From JAGOUU01 sp964609155 (GTDB lineage Bacteria; Pseudomonadota; Gammaproteobacteria; JAGOUU01), in contig CAZSRF010000034.1 of assembly GCA_964609155.1 (NCBI GenBank), forward strand, positions 1-24,012: 24,012 nucleotides of DNA, read 5' to 3'. Each line of letters begins with the position of its first letter. The first letter of the stretch is position 1. Both the position numbers and the translations under genes were made by a program. The notes under the pieces were generated by a model. That model ran no database searches, was not told where the DNA came from, and saw only the letters and a list, made by a program, of their open reading frames with translations. Shown here in pieces: positions 14,048 through 21,610 of this stretch.

Positions 14048-14470
14048 ATGCTTATTAGATTTTGTAAAAAAGTTAAATTTAATAAATCTAAGATAGTTTT
14101 AATACTGGCTATTGTGATATCTTCTATGTTATCTCCTATGTTATCTCAAGCAGCTTTTTTCTCTGAAGAAGAAATGAAAAAGAAGTTTACCCTTAAAGTT
14201 GCTGAAGGTGATTGCACAGATGGGCAGTTGCCTGGCGAGTTTAGTGTTTTCGCTGCTATTTCACAAACTGATTGCGCTTCTTATTGTGACTTAAATAGTA
14301 ACTGTAACGGCTATAGTTTTAACCTTCGTGAAACAGAGGGTAAGGGAGATTGTGTCTTAAGAAGCATCAATGACTGTACGACACGCGTGCCAGGGACGTC
14401 TAAGTTTTATTCTAAAAATTTAACGGCAACAGACGCAGATGGTAAGTCAACTACAAAACCAAAGTATTAG
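14048..14470 (+). CDS. Small secreted PAN/apple-like protein
   Basis: 140 residues. A long signal peptide with basic N-region (1-17) and hydrophobic core (ILAIVISSMLSPMLS) is cleaved around SQAAFF. The mature part carries a PAN/apple-type pattern: GDCTDG, then DCASYCDLNSNCNGYSF, GDCVLRS and DCTTR, with a closing KFYSKN. Six or so cysteines at apple-domain spacing should form disulfides, so the protein is probably periplasmic or outer-membrane exposed. DsbD, which feeds disulfide isomerisation, is in the same window. AAAGGA at 14035-14040 supports the start. PAN domains bind proteins or sugars; the ligand here is unknown. Confidence 0.7.
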   Translation: MLIRFCKKVKFNKSKIVLILAIVISSMLSPMLSQAAFFSEEEMKKKFTLKVAEGDCTDGQLPGEFSVFAAISQTDCASYCDLNSNCNGYSFNLRETEGKGDCVLRSINDCTTRVPGTSKFYSKNLTATDADGKSTTKPKY

Positions 14471-14549
14471 TTGATTTTTAATGCTTAGGTTACAACTTTA
14501 TGCTAGCATTGAATGATTTTAAGCTGACTTAACTAGTCATAAGTTCTTC

Positions 14550-16250
14550 ATGCTAGTATTAATTTTGAATCAAGCAGGTTCAAAACACGCAATTGAAATA
14601 ATTGAACAAAATTTTGCTAAAACTGACGCTTTTGAATTAAGGTTAGATTATCTTCAGCCTGAAGATTTGCTCACTGAAGTAACAGAGATTTTCCAAAAGA
14701 TTAAGTTTTATAAAAAACAAGTTATCTTTACCTTGCGATCTAAAGCAAATGGTGGCTGCTACGAAGGAGATGAAAGCAGTCGCATGGCTTTACTCATAAA
14801 GCTTGCTGTACTACAGCCTGATTACGTGGATATTGAGGATACGGTACCCGCATATTATATTAAAAAGCTATGTTATTTACACCCTGAAATAAAAATCATC
14901 CGGTCGTATCATAATTTTGATTTCTCTAGCAAAGTAGCATTAAATTTAGATACAGTTTGGAATATATTCAATAAGCTGATAACTGTTGATAGCTGTTATG
15001 GCATTGCGTGCGATCAAATAGAGCCAGGTGCTGTTTCTTTTAAATTAATCTTTGCAGCAAGTAGTAGCTTAGATAATTTAATAATTCTGAAGTTCTTAGA
15101 GACAATAAATACAGAACTAAAATATGCAATGTATAAAAACAAAGTTACTGCCCACTGCATGGGAGAGTTAGGACTAGCTAGTCGAGTATTAGGAAAAAGG
15201 TTTGGAAATCAATTTACTTACTGTGTGACAAATAATGTCGGACACTTTTCTACACCCCATTTGGTATCAAATTGGATAATAACTATTGATGATTTATTAG
15301 ATATCTATAACTATAGATATATTAATTCAGAAACTAAAATATTTGCTCTCATAGGTGATCCCGTAACTAAAAGTATTGGTCATATTTTTCATAATAATTA
15401 TTATAAGCAAAATAATATTAATGCTGTTTACCTTAAATTATTGATTAATTATAACGAATTAGATAGTTTTTTTACTCTAATAAAAGAATTACCTTTCGAT
15501 GGTTTGAGTGTGACGATGCCATTTAAAATGGCTGTTATAAAATATGTAAATAATAAAAACCTAACTAAAATACAAGCTATCAATACTGTTTGTAAAATAA
15601 ATAATAAATTTTATGGTATTAATACGGATGGTTATGGGGCTGTAAAAGCTCTTGTTAACACTGACTCTAAAAATTTTAAGTCAGCATTAGAAGCAAAAAA
15701 AATATTAATTTTAGGTGCAGGTGGAGCAGCTGTGGGCGTGATAGCAGAAATATCTCAGTATAATATAGCTAGATTAGTGGTTGTTAACAGAAGTTGTATA
15801 AAAGCATTAAAGCTTAAACAATACTATAATCTAGAACTTTATGATTTAAATGAACTATGTCAGCATTTACGCAAAAAGCTTGCCATACCGGTCGAAGAGC
15901 CGATATCTTACGGAGAAGCTCAGAGATCTGTATGCTTTGTGATGGGCCGAGATGACAGCTTACAATCATTTTGTGTAAATTCTGACGGTGATAAATTATA
16001 TGATTTAGAAAAATTTGATTATATAGTTAATGCGATTTCTTATGATATATCTGCTGATGAAATAAAAATATTAAATAAAAAAATAACGAGTATTGTAAAT
16101 CAGTATTCTGATGCTAAAACTATATATATGAATATTAACTATCACACAGAAAATAATAGCGATCAGAGTAATTTGAATTGCAAGATGGCTTCTAGTTATA
16201 AAATGTACGTTGCTCAGGCCATAAGACAGATTGAATATTGGTTACAATAA
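14550..16250 (+). CDS. aroDE: Bifunctional 3-dehydroquinate dehydratase/shikimate dehydrogenase with a repeat-encoded insert
   Basis: 566 residues joining two shikimate-pathway enzymes, as in chlamydiae and plants. Residues 1-about 250 are a type I dehydroquinase: ELRLD (29-33), TLR...GG (61-69), catalytic His121 in RSYHNF, Schiff-base Lys165 in SFKLIFAASS, and MGELGLASR. Residues about 262-566 are a shikimate dehydrogenase: GDPVTKSIGHIFHN (269-282), SVTMPFK with catalytic Lys326, AINT (343-346), NTDGYG with catalytic Asp360, and the NADP site GAGGAA (389-394). Two oddities stand out. The second substrate-binding Ser of the SxS motif is Gly277. Residues about 440-478 are encoded by an in-frame type A palindromic repeat placed between the nucleotide-binding beta-alpha units and FDYIVNA. 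No strong ribosome binding site precedes the ATG. Confidence 0.9.
   Translation: MLVLILNQAGSKHAIEIIEQNFAKTDAFELRLDYLQPEDLLTEVTEIFQKIKFYKKQVIFTLRSKANGGCYEGDESSRMALLIKLAVLQPDYVDIEDTVPAYYIKKLCYLHPEIKIIRSYHNFDFSSKVALNLDTVWNIFNKLITVDSCYGIACDQIEPGAVSFKLIFAASSSLDNLIILKFLETINTELKYAMYKNKVTAHCMGELGLASRVLGKRFGNQFTYCVTNNVGHFSTPHLVSNWIITIDDLLDIYNYRYINSETKIFALIGDPVTKSIGHIFHNNYYKQNNINAVYLKLLINYNELDSFFTLIKELPFDGLSVTMPFKMAVIKYVNNKNLTKIQAINTVCKINNKFYGINTDGYGAVKALVNTDSKNFKSALEAKKILILGAGGAAVGVIAEISQYNIARLVVVNRSCIKALKLKQYYNLELYDLNELCQHLRKKLAIPVEEPISYGEAQRSVCFVMGRDDSLQSFCVNSDGDKLYDLEKFDYIVNAISYDISADEIKILNKKITSIVNQYSDAKTIYMNINYHTENNSDQSNLNCKMASSYKMYVAQAIRQIEYWLQ
15865..15980 (+). repeat. Type A palindromic repeat inserted in frame within aroDE
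   Basis: It is bounded by ATTTACGCA (15865-15873) and TGTGTAAAT (15972-15980) and aligns along its length with the intergenic copy 7207-7324 (shared blocks TTACGCAAA, CATACCG, AGAGCCG, TATCTT, CGAGATGACA, TTACAATCATT). It adds about 39 codons (LRKKLAIPVEEPISYG...GRDDSLQSFCVN) and introduces no stop. Ordinary shikimate dehydrogenases have no such segment at this point. Confidence 0.85.
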
Positions 16251-16286
16251 AAATAAGTTTGGATAATAAAAAAAGGAGCATTTTGT

Positions 16287-17120
16287 ATGGAGATACAGAC
16301 TATTGATTGTAGTAAACATGACGCCGGCTCAGCGTTAGTAACCTCTCTGCATGAAACTGGATTTGCCGTCTTAAAAAACCATCCGATAGATTACACTTTA
16401 GTTCAGAAATTATACAAAGAGTGGGGTAATTTTTTTAACAGTCATGCAAAATTTAATTATCCTTATGATAAAAAGAGGGGTGACGGTTATGTTGGTATAG
16501 CAACTTCAGAAACAGCTAAAGGTGCTAAGCTTCCTGATTTAAAAGAGTTTTATCAGCTATATTTCCCTCATGGCCGTTATCCAAAAGAGTTATCAAACAA
16601 TACAGCTATATATTTTAAAAATATATTTGAATTAGCTAATAGATTACTACATTGGTTAGATTGTTATACACCCAATGTAATTAAAAATAATTTTAGTGAG
16701 CCATTGGCTAATATGATGAGTGTTGAGAAAACTATGTTGCGTGTTTTACATTATCCACAAATACAAGAAACTCATGGTGCTGTAAGAGCATCTGCACATG
16801 AAGATATTAATTTAATAACTTTACTCCCAGCTTCTAATCAGACTGGATTACAAGTAAAAACAAAAGATAACACCTGGTTAGATGTTGGTACGAATACAGG
16901 AGAGATTATTGTTAACGTTGGAGATATGTTGCAAGAATGCTCGAAGCATTATTATGTTTCTACGACACATCGTGTTGTTAATCAAACGCAGCAACATGGG
17001 GCAAGATTTTCTATTCCATTATTTGTTCATCCACGAGCAGATGTTTTTTTGTCAAAACGTTATAGTCAAGCAGAATTATATTTAAAAGAACGCCTAAAAG
17101 AGCTAGGTTTGCTTGATTAA
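16287..17120 (+). CDS. Non-haem Fe(II) oxygenase, isopenicillin N synthase/2-oxoglutarate dioxygenase family
   Basis: 277 residues. The iron-binding facial triad is visible: His171 and Asp173 in SAHEDINLITLLPA and His228 in STTHRVVN. Arg240 and Ser242 (RFSIPLFVHP) match the RxS motif that binds the carboxylate of 2-oxoglutarate or substrate. The N-terminal DIOX_N part has GFAVLKNHPID. Cytoplasmic. AAGGAG at 16273-16278 supports the start. It lies 36 bases after aroDE on the same strand and may share its transcript. The substrate cannot be told; single-copy bacterial members of this family are mostly uncharacterised. Confidence 0.88.
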   Translation: MEIQTIDCSKHDAGSALVTSLHETGFAVLKNHPIDYTLVQKLYKEWGNFFNSHAKFNYPYDKKRGDGYVGIATSETAKGAKLPDLKEFYQLYFPHGRYPKELSNNTAIYFKNIFELANRLLHWLDCYTPNVIKNNFSEPLANMMSVEKTMLRVLHYPQIQETHGAVRASAHEDINLITLLPASNQTGLQVKTKDNTWLDVGTNTGEIIVNVGDMLQECSKHYYVSTTHRVVNQTQQHGARFSIPLFVHPRADVFLSKRYSQAELYLKERLKELGLLD

Positions 17121-17233
17121 TATTCTTTTGAGAAATTGCCTATATAAATTTGAGTGATATACGTTATTCTCCGGCCTTGTTACGTTGTAAGATTACCCTG
17201 AAGTAAGATTATAGTTTTATGGAGGTAATGTTC

Positions 17234-17527
17234 ATGGAAGAACGTGATTTAACAAATGATATAGATTGTGAAGATGAAATTGAAGTTATAGAAATAGATA
17301 CCGAGTTACCGGCAAAAGGTAGAAAACGTCGTAAAAAAGATAAGCCTAAAAATGAAGTACCTTCTGTGCAACGCGCCTGGAAAGTAGGTTATTGCGCTGC
17401 ACAAGCAAATGTGCCTGAAATAAGAAATCCTTTTTTAGATGATACAAGTGAGTTTACAGCTTGGCTTGATGGTTGGTGGAGCGGCTTCTACGAGGAACCA
17501 ATGAATTGTAGTTTTGCTGCAAAGTAA
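17234..17527 (+). CDS. RMF-like small protein
   Basis: 97 residues from ATG 17234, chosen because GGAGGT (17221-17226) sits 7 bases before it; an ATG at 17219 would put the binding site inside the gene. The first 25 residues are acidic, followed by a basic run (KGRKRRKKDKPK). The C-terminal half, QRAWKVGYCAAQ...NPF...AWLDGWWSGF, fits the ribosome modulation factor/CrpP pattern A..GY.A.....NP....W..GW..G. RMF binds the 30S subunit and drives 100S dimers in stationary phase. E. coli RMF is 55 residues and lacks the charged extension, so a related but different role is possible. The neighbour is ettA, another ribosome-acting factor, on the other strand. Confidence 0.55.
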   Translation: MEERDLTNDIDCEDEIEVIEIDTELPAKGRKRRKKDKPKNEVPSVQRAWKVGYCAAQANVPEIRNPFLDDTSEFTAWLDGWWSGFYEEPMNCSFAAK

Positions 17528-17582
17528 TGTGAAAGTAAATTGCCGCTGTCTGCTCATTTCAGTGGATGTATAGCAAACGTAA

Positions 17583-17666
17583 GCGTTCACCCGATCTCGA
17601 ATTTTGTCATCTCAGTCAAGGCCAGTTTCACTGGCCTTGACTGAGATGACAATACTACGTGAATAC
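17583..17666. repeat. Type B dispersed palindromic repeat, internally shortened copy
   Basis: Ends GCGTTCACCCGATCT and TACTACGTGAATAC match the two ends of the 342-475 copy in reverse orientation. The centre is reduced to a single perfect hairpin. It lies between two converging genes. Confidence 0.8.
17604..17652. terminator. Perfect 22-bp hairpin, likely two-way terminator
   Basis: Arms 17604-17625 and 17631-17652 are exact complements around the 5-base loop TTTCA; the loop-proximal part of the stem is CAAGGCCAG/CTGGCCTTG. It lies 76 bases after the RMF-like gene and 51 bases after the ettA stop on the other strand, where it can end both transcripts. There is no long U-run directly after it, so termination is inferred from stem strength and position. 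Confidence 0.5.
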
Positions 17667-17703
17667 ATACTAGCAAACAGCAGTAGCTTGCAGTTTTTTA
17701 TTA

Positions 17704-19383
17704 TTATCCCACAGTTTCAATTTTTTTATACTTGATTCTGTGAGGTTGAATGAAGTCATCACCTAATTCTTGTTTACGTTTTTCTTCGTATTCGCTGTAG
17801 CTGCCTTCAAACCATTCAACGTGACTATCGCCTTCAAATGCCATGATATGAGTTGCTATGCGATCTAAAAACCAGCGATCATGTGAGATAACCATTGCGC
17901 AACCGGCAAACTCTAACAAGGCTTCTTCTAGAGCTCGCAAGGTTTCTATATCCAGATCATTTGTGGGCTCATCTAGTAATAAAACATTGCCACCAGATTT
18001 TAATAATTTAGCTAAGTGCAGTCTATTACGTTCACCACCTGATAAATCAGCCACACGCTTTTGTTGATCAGTACCTTTGAAATTAAAGCGGCCTATATAA
18101 GCACGAGAAGGAGTTTCATATGTCCCTACAGTAATAAAATCAAGACCATCAGAGATTTCCTCCCAGACTGTTTTATTAGGATCTAAACTGTCACGAGATT
18201 GATCAACATAGGACAATTGTACCGTTTCTCCAATAGTGATATTACCAACATCTGGTTTTTCAAGGCCTGTAATCATCTTGAACGTAGTGGATTTACCAGC
18301 ACCATTAGGACCAATAATTCCAACAATAGCGCCGCGAGGTATTTGTATAGATAAATTATCGATTAATAATTTATCATTAAAACTTTTACTAACATTATCA
18401 AATTTAATAACTAGTTCACCTAATCTTTTGCCGGTAGGGATATAAAGTGATTGTGTTTCATTACGCTGTTGTGTTTCTTGATTACATAACTCTTCAAAAC
18501 GACTGACCCTTGCTTTATTTTTTGCACGCCGTCCTTTAGGATTTTGTCGTACCCATTCTAACTCGCTTTTGATCATTTTTTTACGGCTAGCTTGCGATTT
18601 TTCTTCTTGCTCTAAACGTATTTCTTTTTGTTCAAGCCAACTTGAATAGTTGCCTTGGTAAGGAATGCCTGCGCCTCGGTCTAATTCTAGGATCCATCCA
18701 GCTACGTTATCTAAAAAGTAACGATCATGGGTAACTGCGACTACAGTACCAGGGAACTGATGTAAAAAGTGCTCTAACCAAGCAACGGATTCAGCATCTA
18801 AATGGTTTGTGGGTTCATCGAGTAATAACATATCTGGATTGGATAATAATAGCTTGCATAAAGCCACTCGACGTCGTTCTCCACCAGAAAGATTTTTAAC
18901 TTCTTGCTCCCATGGTGGTAAGCGTAAAGCATCAGCAGATATTTCAAGTTTACGATCAAGTTCCCAGGCACCAGCTGCATCAATAGCATTTTGTAGCTCA
19001 CCCTGTTCGGCAAGCAAATTATTCATAGTGCCATCATCCATGGGTTCACAAAATCGCATGCTGATTTCATTGAAGCGATCTAATTTATGTTTGATTTCTC
19101 CCAGTCCAAGTTCGATGTTAGCGCGAACAGTCTTGTCGTCATCTAATTTAGGTTCTTGAGGTAAGTAGCCTATGCTGATACCTTTAGCTGAGAAAGCCTC
19201 ACCTTGAATTTCTTTATCTAGGCCGGCCATAATCTTTAATAAGGTTGATTTTCCTGCACCGTTTAATCCCAAAACGCCAATTTTGGCTCCAGGGAAAAAG
19301 GATAAGCATATATTGTGCAAAATTTCTTTTTTTGGCGGAATAATTTTGCTGACATGATTCATTGTGTATATATATTGTGCCAT
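17704..19383 (-). CDS. ettA: Energy-dependent translational throttle protein EttA (ABC-F)
   Basis: 559 residues (E. coli 555). EttA binds the ribosomal E site and gates the first elongation step according to the ATP/ADP ratio. Two ABC ATPase domains are complete: Walker A GLNGAGKST and GPNGAGKST, signatures LSGGERRR and LSGGERNR, and Walker B LLLDEPTNHLD and LLLDEPTNDLD. The inter-domain linker (about 245-325, rich in Lys/Arg/Glu, with EKSQASRKKMIKSELEWVRQ) is the P-site tRNA-interaction motif region. There are no membrane segments, as expected for ABC-F. It is transcribed alone, converging on the RMF-like gene. Confidence 0.95.
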   Translation of the reverse strand: MAQYIYTMNHVSKIIPPKKEILHNICLSFFPGAKIGVLGLNGAGKSTLLKIMAGLDKEIQGEAFSAKGISIGYLPQEPKLDDDKTVRANIELGLGEIKHKLDRFNEISMRFCEPMDDGTMNNLLAEQGELQNAIDAAGAWELDRKLEISADALRLPPWEQEVKNLSGGERRRVALCKLLLSNPDMLLLDEPTNHLDAESVAWLEHFLHQFPGTVVAVTHDRYFLDNVAGWILELDRGAGIPYQGNYSSWLEQKEIRLEQEEKSQASRKKMIKSELEWVRQNPKGRRAKNKARVSRFEELCNQETQQRNETQSLYIPTGKRLGELVIKFDNVSKSFNDKLLIDNLSIQIPRGAIVGIIGPNGAGKSTTFKMITGLEKPDVGNITIGETVQLSYVDQSRDSLDPNKTVWEEISDGLDFITVGTYETPSRAYIGRFNFKGTDQQKRVADLSGGERNRLHLAKLLKSGGNVLLLDEPTNDLDIETLRALEEALLEFAGCAMVISHDRWFLDRIATHIMAFEGDSHVEWFEGSYSEYEEKRKQELGDDFIQPHRIKYKKIETVG

Positions 19384-19633
19384 GCTTGTCTCTTAATATG
19401 TTGATTTTTATATGACTTAATAATTATTGATATTAAAACTTAACTAAATAAAGAACTAGCGTGTAATTAGAAATATTATTATTTGTGCACTATACTATAA
19501 TTATACAACTTACTATACAGCTTAAGTAAGATGACTTGAGTGTAATTGGCCTTAAAGTATCTGTTGGTTAAGTTTGTTGTATTCTACTTGTAATATGCTA
19601 GATTATAAAGTATTTTCTGCAAAAATGTCCTAG

Positions 19634-21565
19634 ATGAAGAGGAGTTTTAAAAAGAGTATGCCAAGAAGATTGTATACAAATTTTATAATTCTTGTGGTTT
19701 TTTGCCTAGTAACTATCTTCTTTGTTATAACCTTCCATGCTTGGACCAAGGAAATATTAATAGTGGCTGTGTATGCCGCTATTACATGGATCGTCCATAG
19801 CAATTATGTAGACCTGTATCGTATCATAAGTAAAGGTAGGGGCCAAAAAGAGCTAGCTTTTACGCCCTTGAGCGAAGGGGTAATTATTACTGATGCGTTA
19901 CATAGGATAATTTATATAAATACCCCTTTAGAAGAATATTTTCGGATAGAGTGTGCTCAAATAAAACATCAAAGATTGGATAGTATGGTCCCTGAGTTAG
20001 CTATTTTTTTCAAAAAAAGTAATTATAAATATAATTTACAAGATTTAAAAATTGATTCACGGAAGGATGAAGTTGCACATTTATTTGATGTTCAGTTTGA
20101 AAAATTAGTTGATATGGAAAATAAATTTATAGGGACAATTATTATTTTACAAGATAAAACTAGCAGAACAGAAGCTGAATCAGAGGTAAATTCTTTAATA
20201 TATTGCGATAGTTTAACAGGATTACCAAATAAAGCGTACTTAACGCAAGATTATCATAATCTATTAACTAGCAATCTTTATATAGAACAAAAATATAAGT
20301 TATTTACCGTTGCGATTCATATTGCTAATTTACAAGCTATAAATGACACCATAGGGTATCAGTATGGCGACGCTGCTATCTTAAAGTTTAAAAAGATTGT
20401 AACTGATTATTTAGAATCCACAGACATGCGAATTCCACAGTCATTAAAGTTAAATAAAGCATTCTATAGGATGAGTGGTAATACTTTTATTTTAAGTGTT
20501 AGTATAAACTCTAATAAAAATGATAAGTCATTAATGTTAGTGATGACAAATTTTATTAATGAAATGATGAAAAAATTAAGTCATTCCATTGTGGTCAAAG
20601 AGGAGACTTTATATTTACAGTATAATTTTGGAATATCTATTTACCCGGATGATTTTAAGAATAATCAAGGGCTACAAATTGTACCAGAAACTATTTTTCG
20701 ATGCTCTGAGATTGCTATGAGCGCAGCGCGAAAAAAAGGTGCGAATAAATACATATTTTATTCAGAAGAAATTAATGATTCTATTTTACAAAAATTTAAT
20801 CTCGAAAATGAGCTCAGAAAAGGCTTGGAGGATAATGAGCTTCAGCTGCTTTTACAGCCTCAGTTGAATTTAGCAGATAAAAAACTACGTGGTTTTGAAG
20901 CTCTAATTTGCTGGCGTCGGGAAGATGGGCGAGTTATCTCACCGGGAACATTTATCCCTATTTTAGAGCATTCAGGATTGATCATTACTGTAGGAGATTG
21001 GATTTTACATGAGGCTTGTAGACAAGGTCTTGAGTTGTTAAACGGTGGTTTAGATTTTAAGACTATATCTGTAAATATCTCGGTGTTGCAATTACAATCG
21101 GAAAATTTTCTTGAGCGTATGGATAGCATTTTAGCAGAAACTAATTTTCCTGCAGATAAATTAGAAATAGAGGTGACGGAAAGTATTTTGTTAGATAATC
21201 CACAGAGAGTCATTGATATTCTAAATCAAGTAAAAGCTAAAAATATTAAAATTGCTTTAGATGATTTTGGTACAGGTTTTTCATCATTAAGTTATTTAAA
21301 GTTGTTACCAATTGATTATTTGAAAATTGATAAAAGTTTTGCCTTTGAAATCACTACAACCGGGGATACGCGATTGTTACTAGCAATATTAGCAATTGCT
21401 AAAAGTTTAAATATTTATTCAATTGTTGAGGGTGTGGAATCTCAAGAACAGCTGGACTTCTTAAGGACAACTAGTTGTGATATAATTCAAGGCTATTATA
21501 TTAGTAAGCCTTTAAGCATTATGGAAATAAGGAAGCTATTTCAAAAAACGGATGGTTTAGGTTAA
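19634..21565 (+). CDS. Membrane PAS-GGDEF-EAL protein, probable c-di-GMP phosphodiesterase
   Basis: 643 residues. Two membrane helices (about 17-35 and 39-57), a PAS-like sensor (about 70-190), a GGDEF domain (about 195-380) and an EAL domain (about 390-640). The GGDEF signature is degenerate, RMSGNTF at 279-285, so cyclase activity is not expected; such domains often bind GTP and regulate the EAL part. The EAL domain keeps its catalytic residues: E422-A-L, the Asn of VNIS, EIEVTES, DDFGTG, LKIDKSF, VEGVES and QGYYISKPL. It should therefore hydrolyse c-di-GMP. GAGGAG at 19639-19644 lies within the first codons, so translation may instead begin at Met9 (19658). It stands upstream of glyA with a 45-base gap. 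Confidence 0.9.
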   Translation: MKRSFKKSMPRRLYTNFIILVVFCLVTIFFVITFHAWTKEILIVAVYAAITWIVHSNYVDLYRIISKGRGQKELAFTPLSEGVIITDALHRIIYINTPLEEYFRIECAQIKHQRLDSMVPELAIFFKKSNYKYNLQDLKIDSRKDEVAHLFDVQFEKLVDMENKFIGTIIILQDKTSRTEAESEVNSLIYCDSLTGLPNKAYLTQDYHNLLTSNLYIEQKYKLFTVAIHIANLQAINDTIGYQYGDAAILKFKKIVTDYLESTDMRIPQSLKLNKAFYRMSGNTFILSVSINSNKNDKSLMLVMTNFINEMMKKLSHSIVVKEETLYLQYNFGISIYPDDFKNNQGLQIVPETIFRCSEIAMSAARKKGANKYIFYSEEINDSILQKFNLENELRKGLEDNELQLLLQPQLNLADKKLRGFEALICWRREDGRVISPGTFIPILEHSGLIITVGDWILHEACRQGLELLNGGLDFKTISVNISVLQLQSENFLERMDSILAETNFPADKLEIEVTESILLDNPQRVIDILNQVKAKNIKIALDDFGTGFSSLSYLKLLPIDYLKIDKSFAFEITTTGDTRLLLAILAIAKSLNIYSIVEGVESQEQLDFLRTTSCDIIQGYYISKPLSIMEIRKLFQKTDGLG

Positions 21566-21610
21566 TATATTCACAAAAATATCTAAAAATCTTTAATAAT
21601 TGGGATTCGT

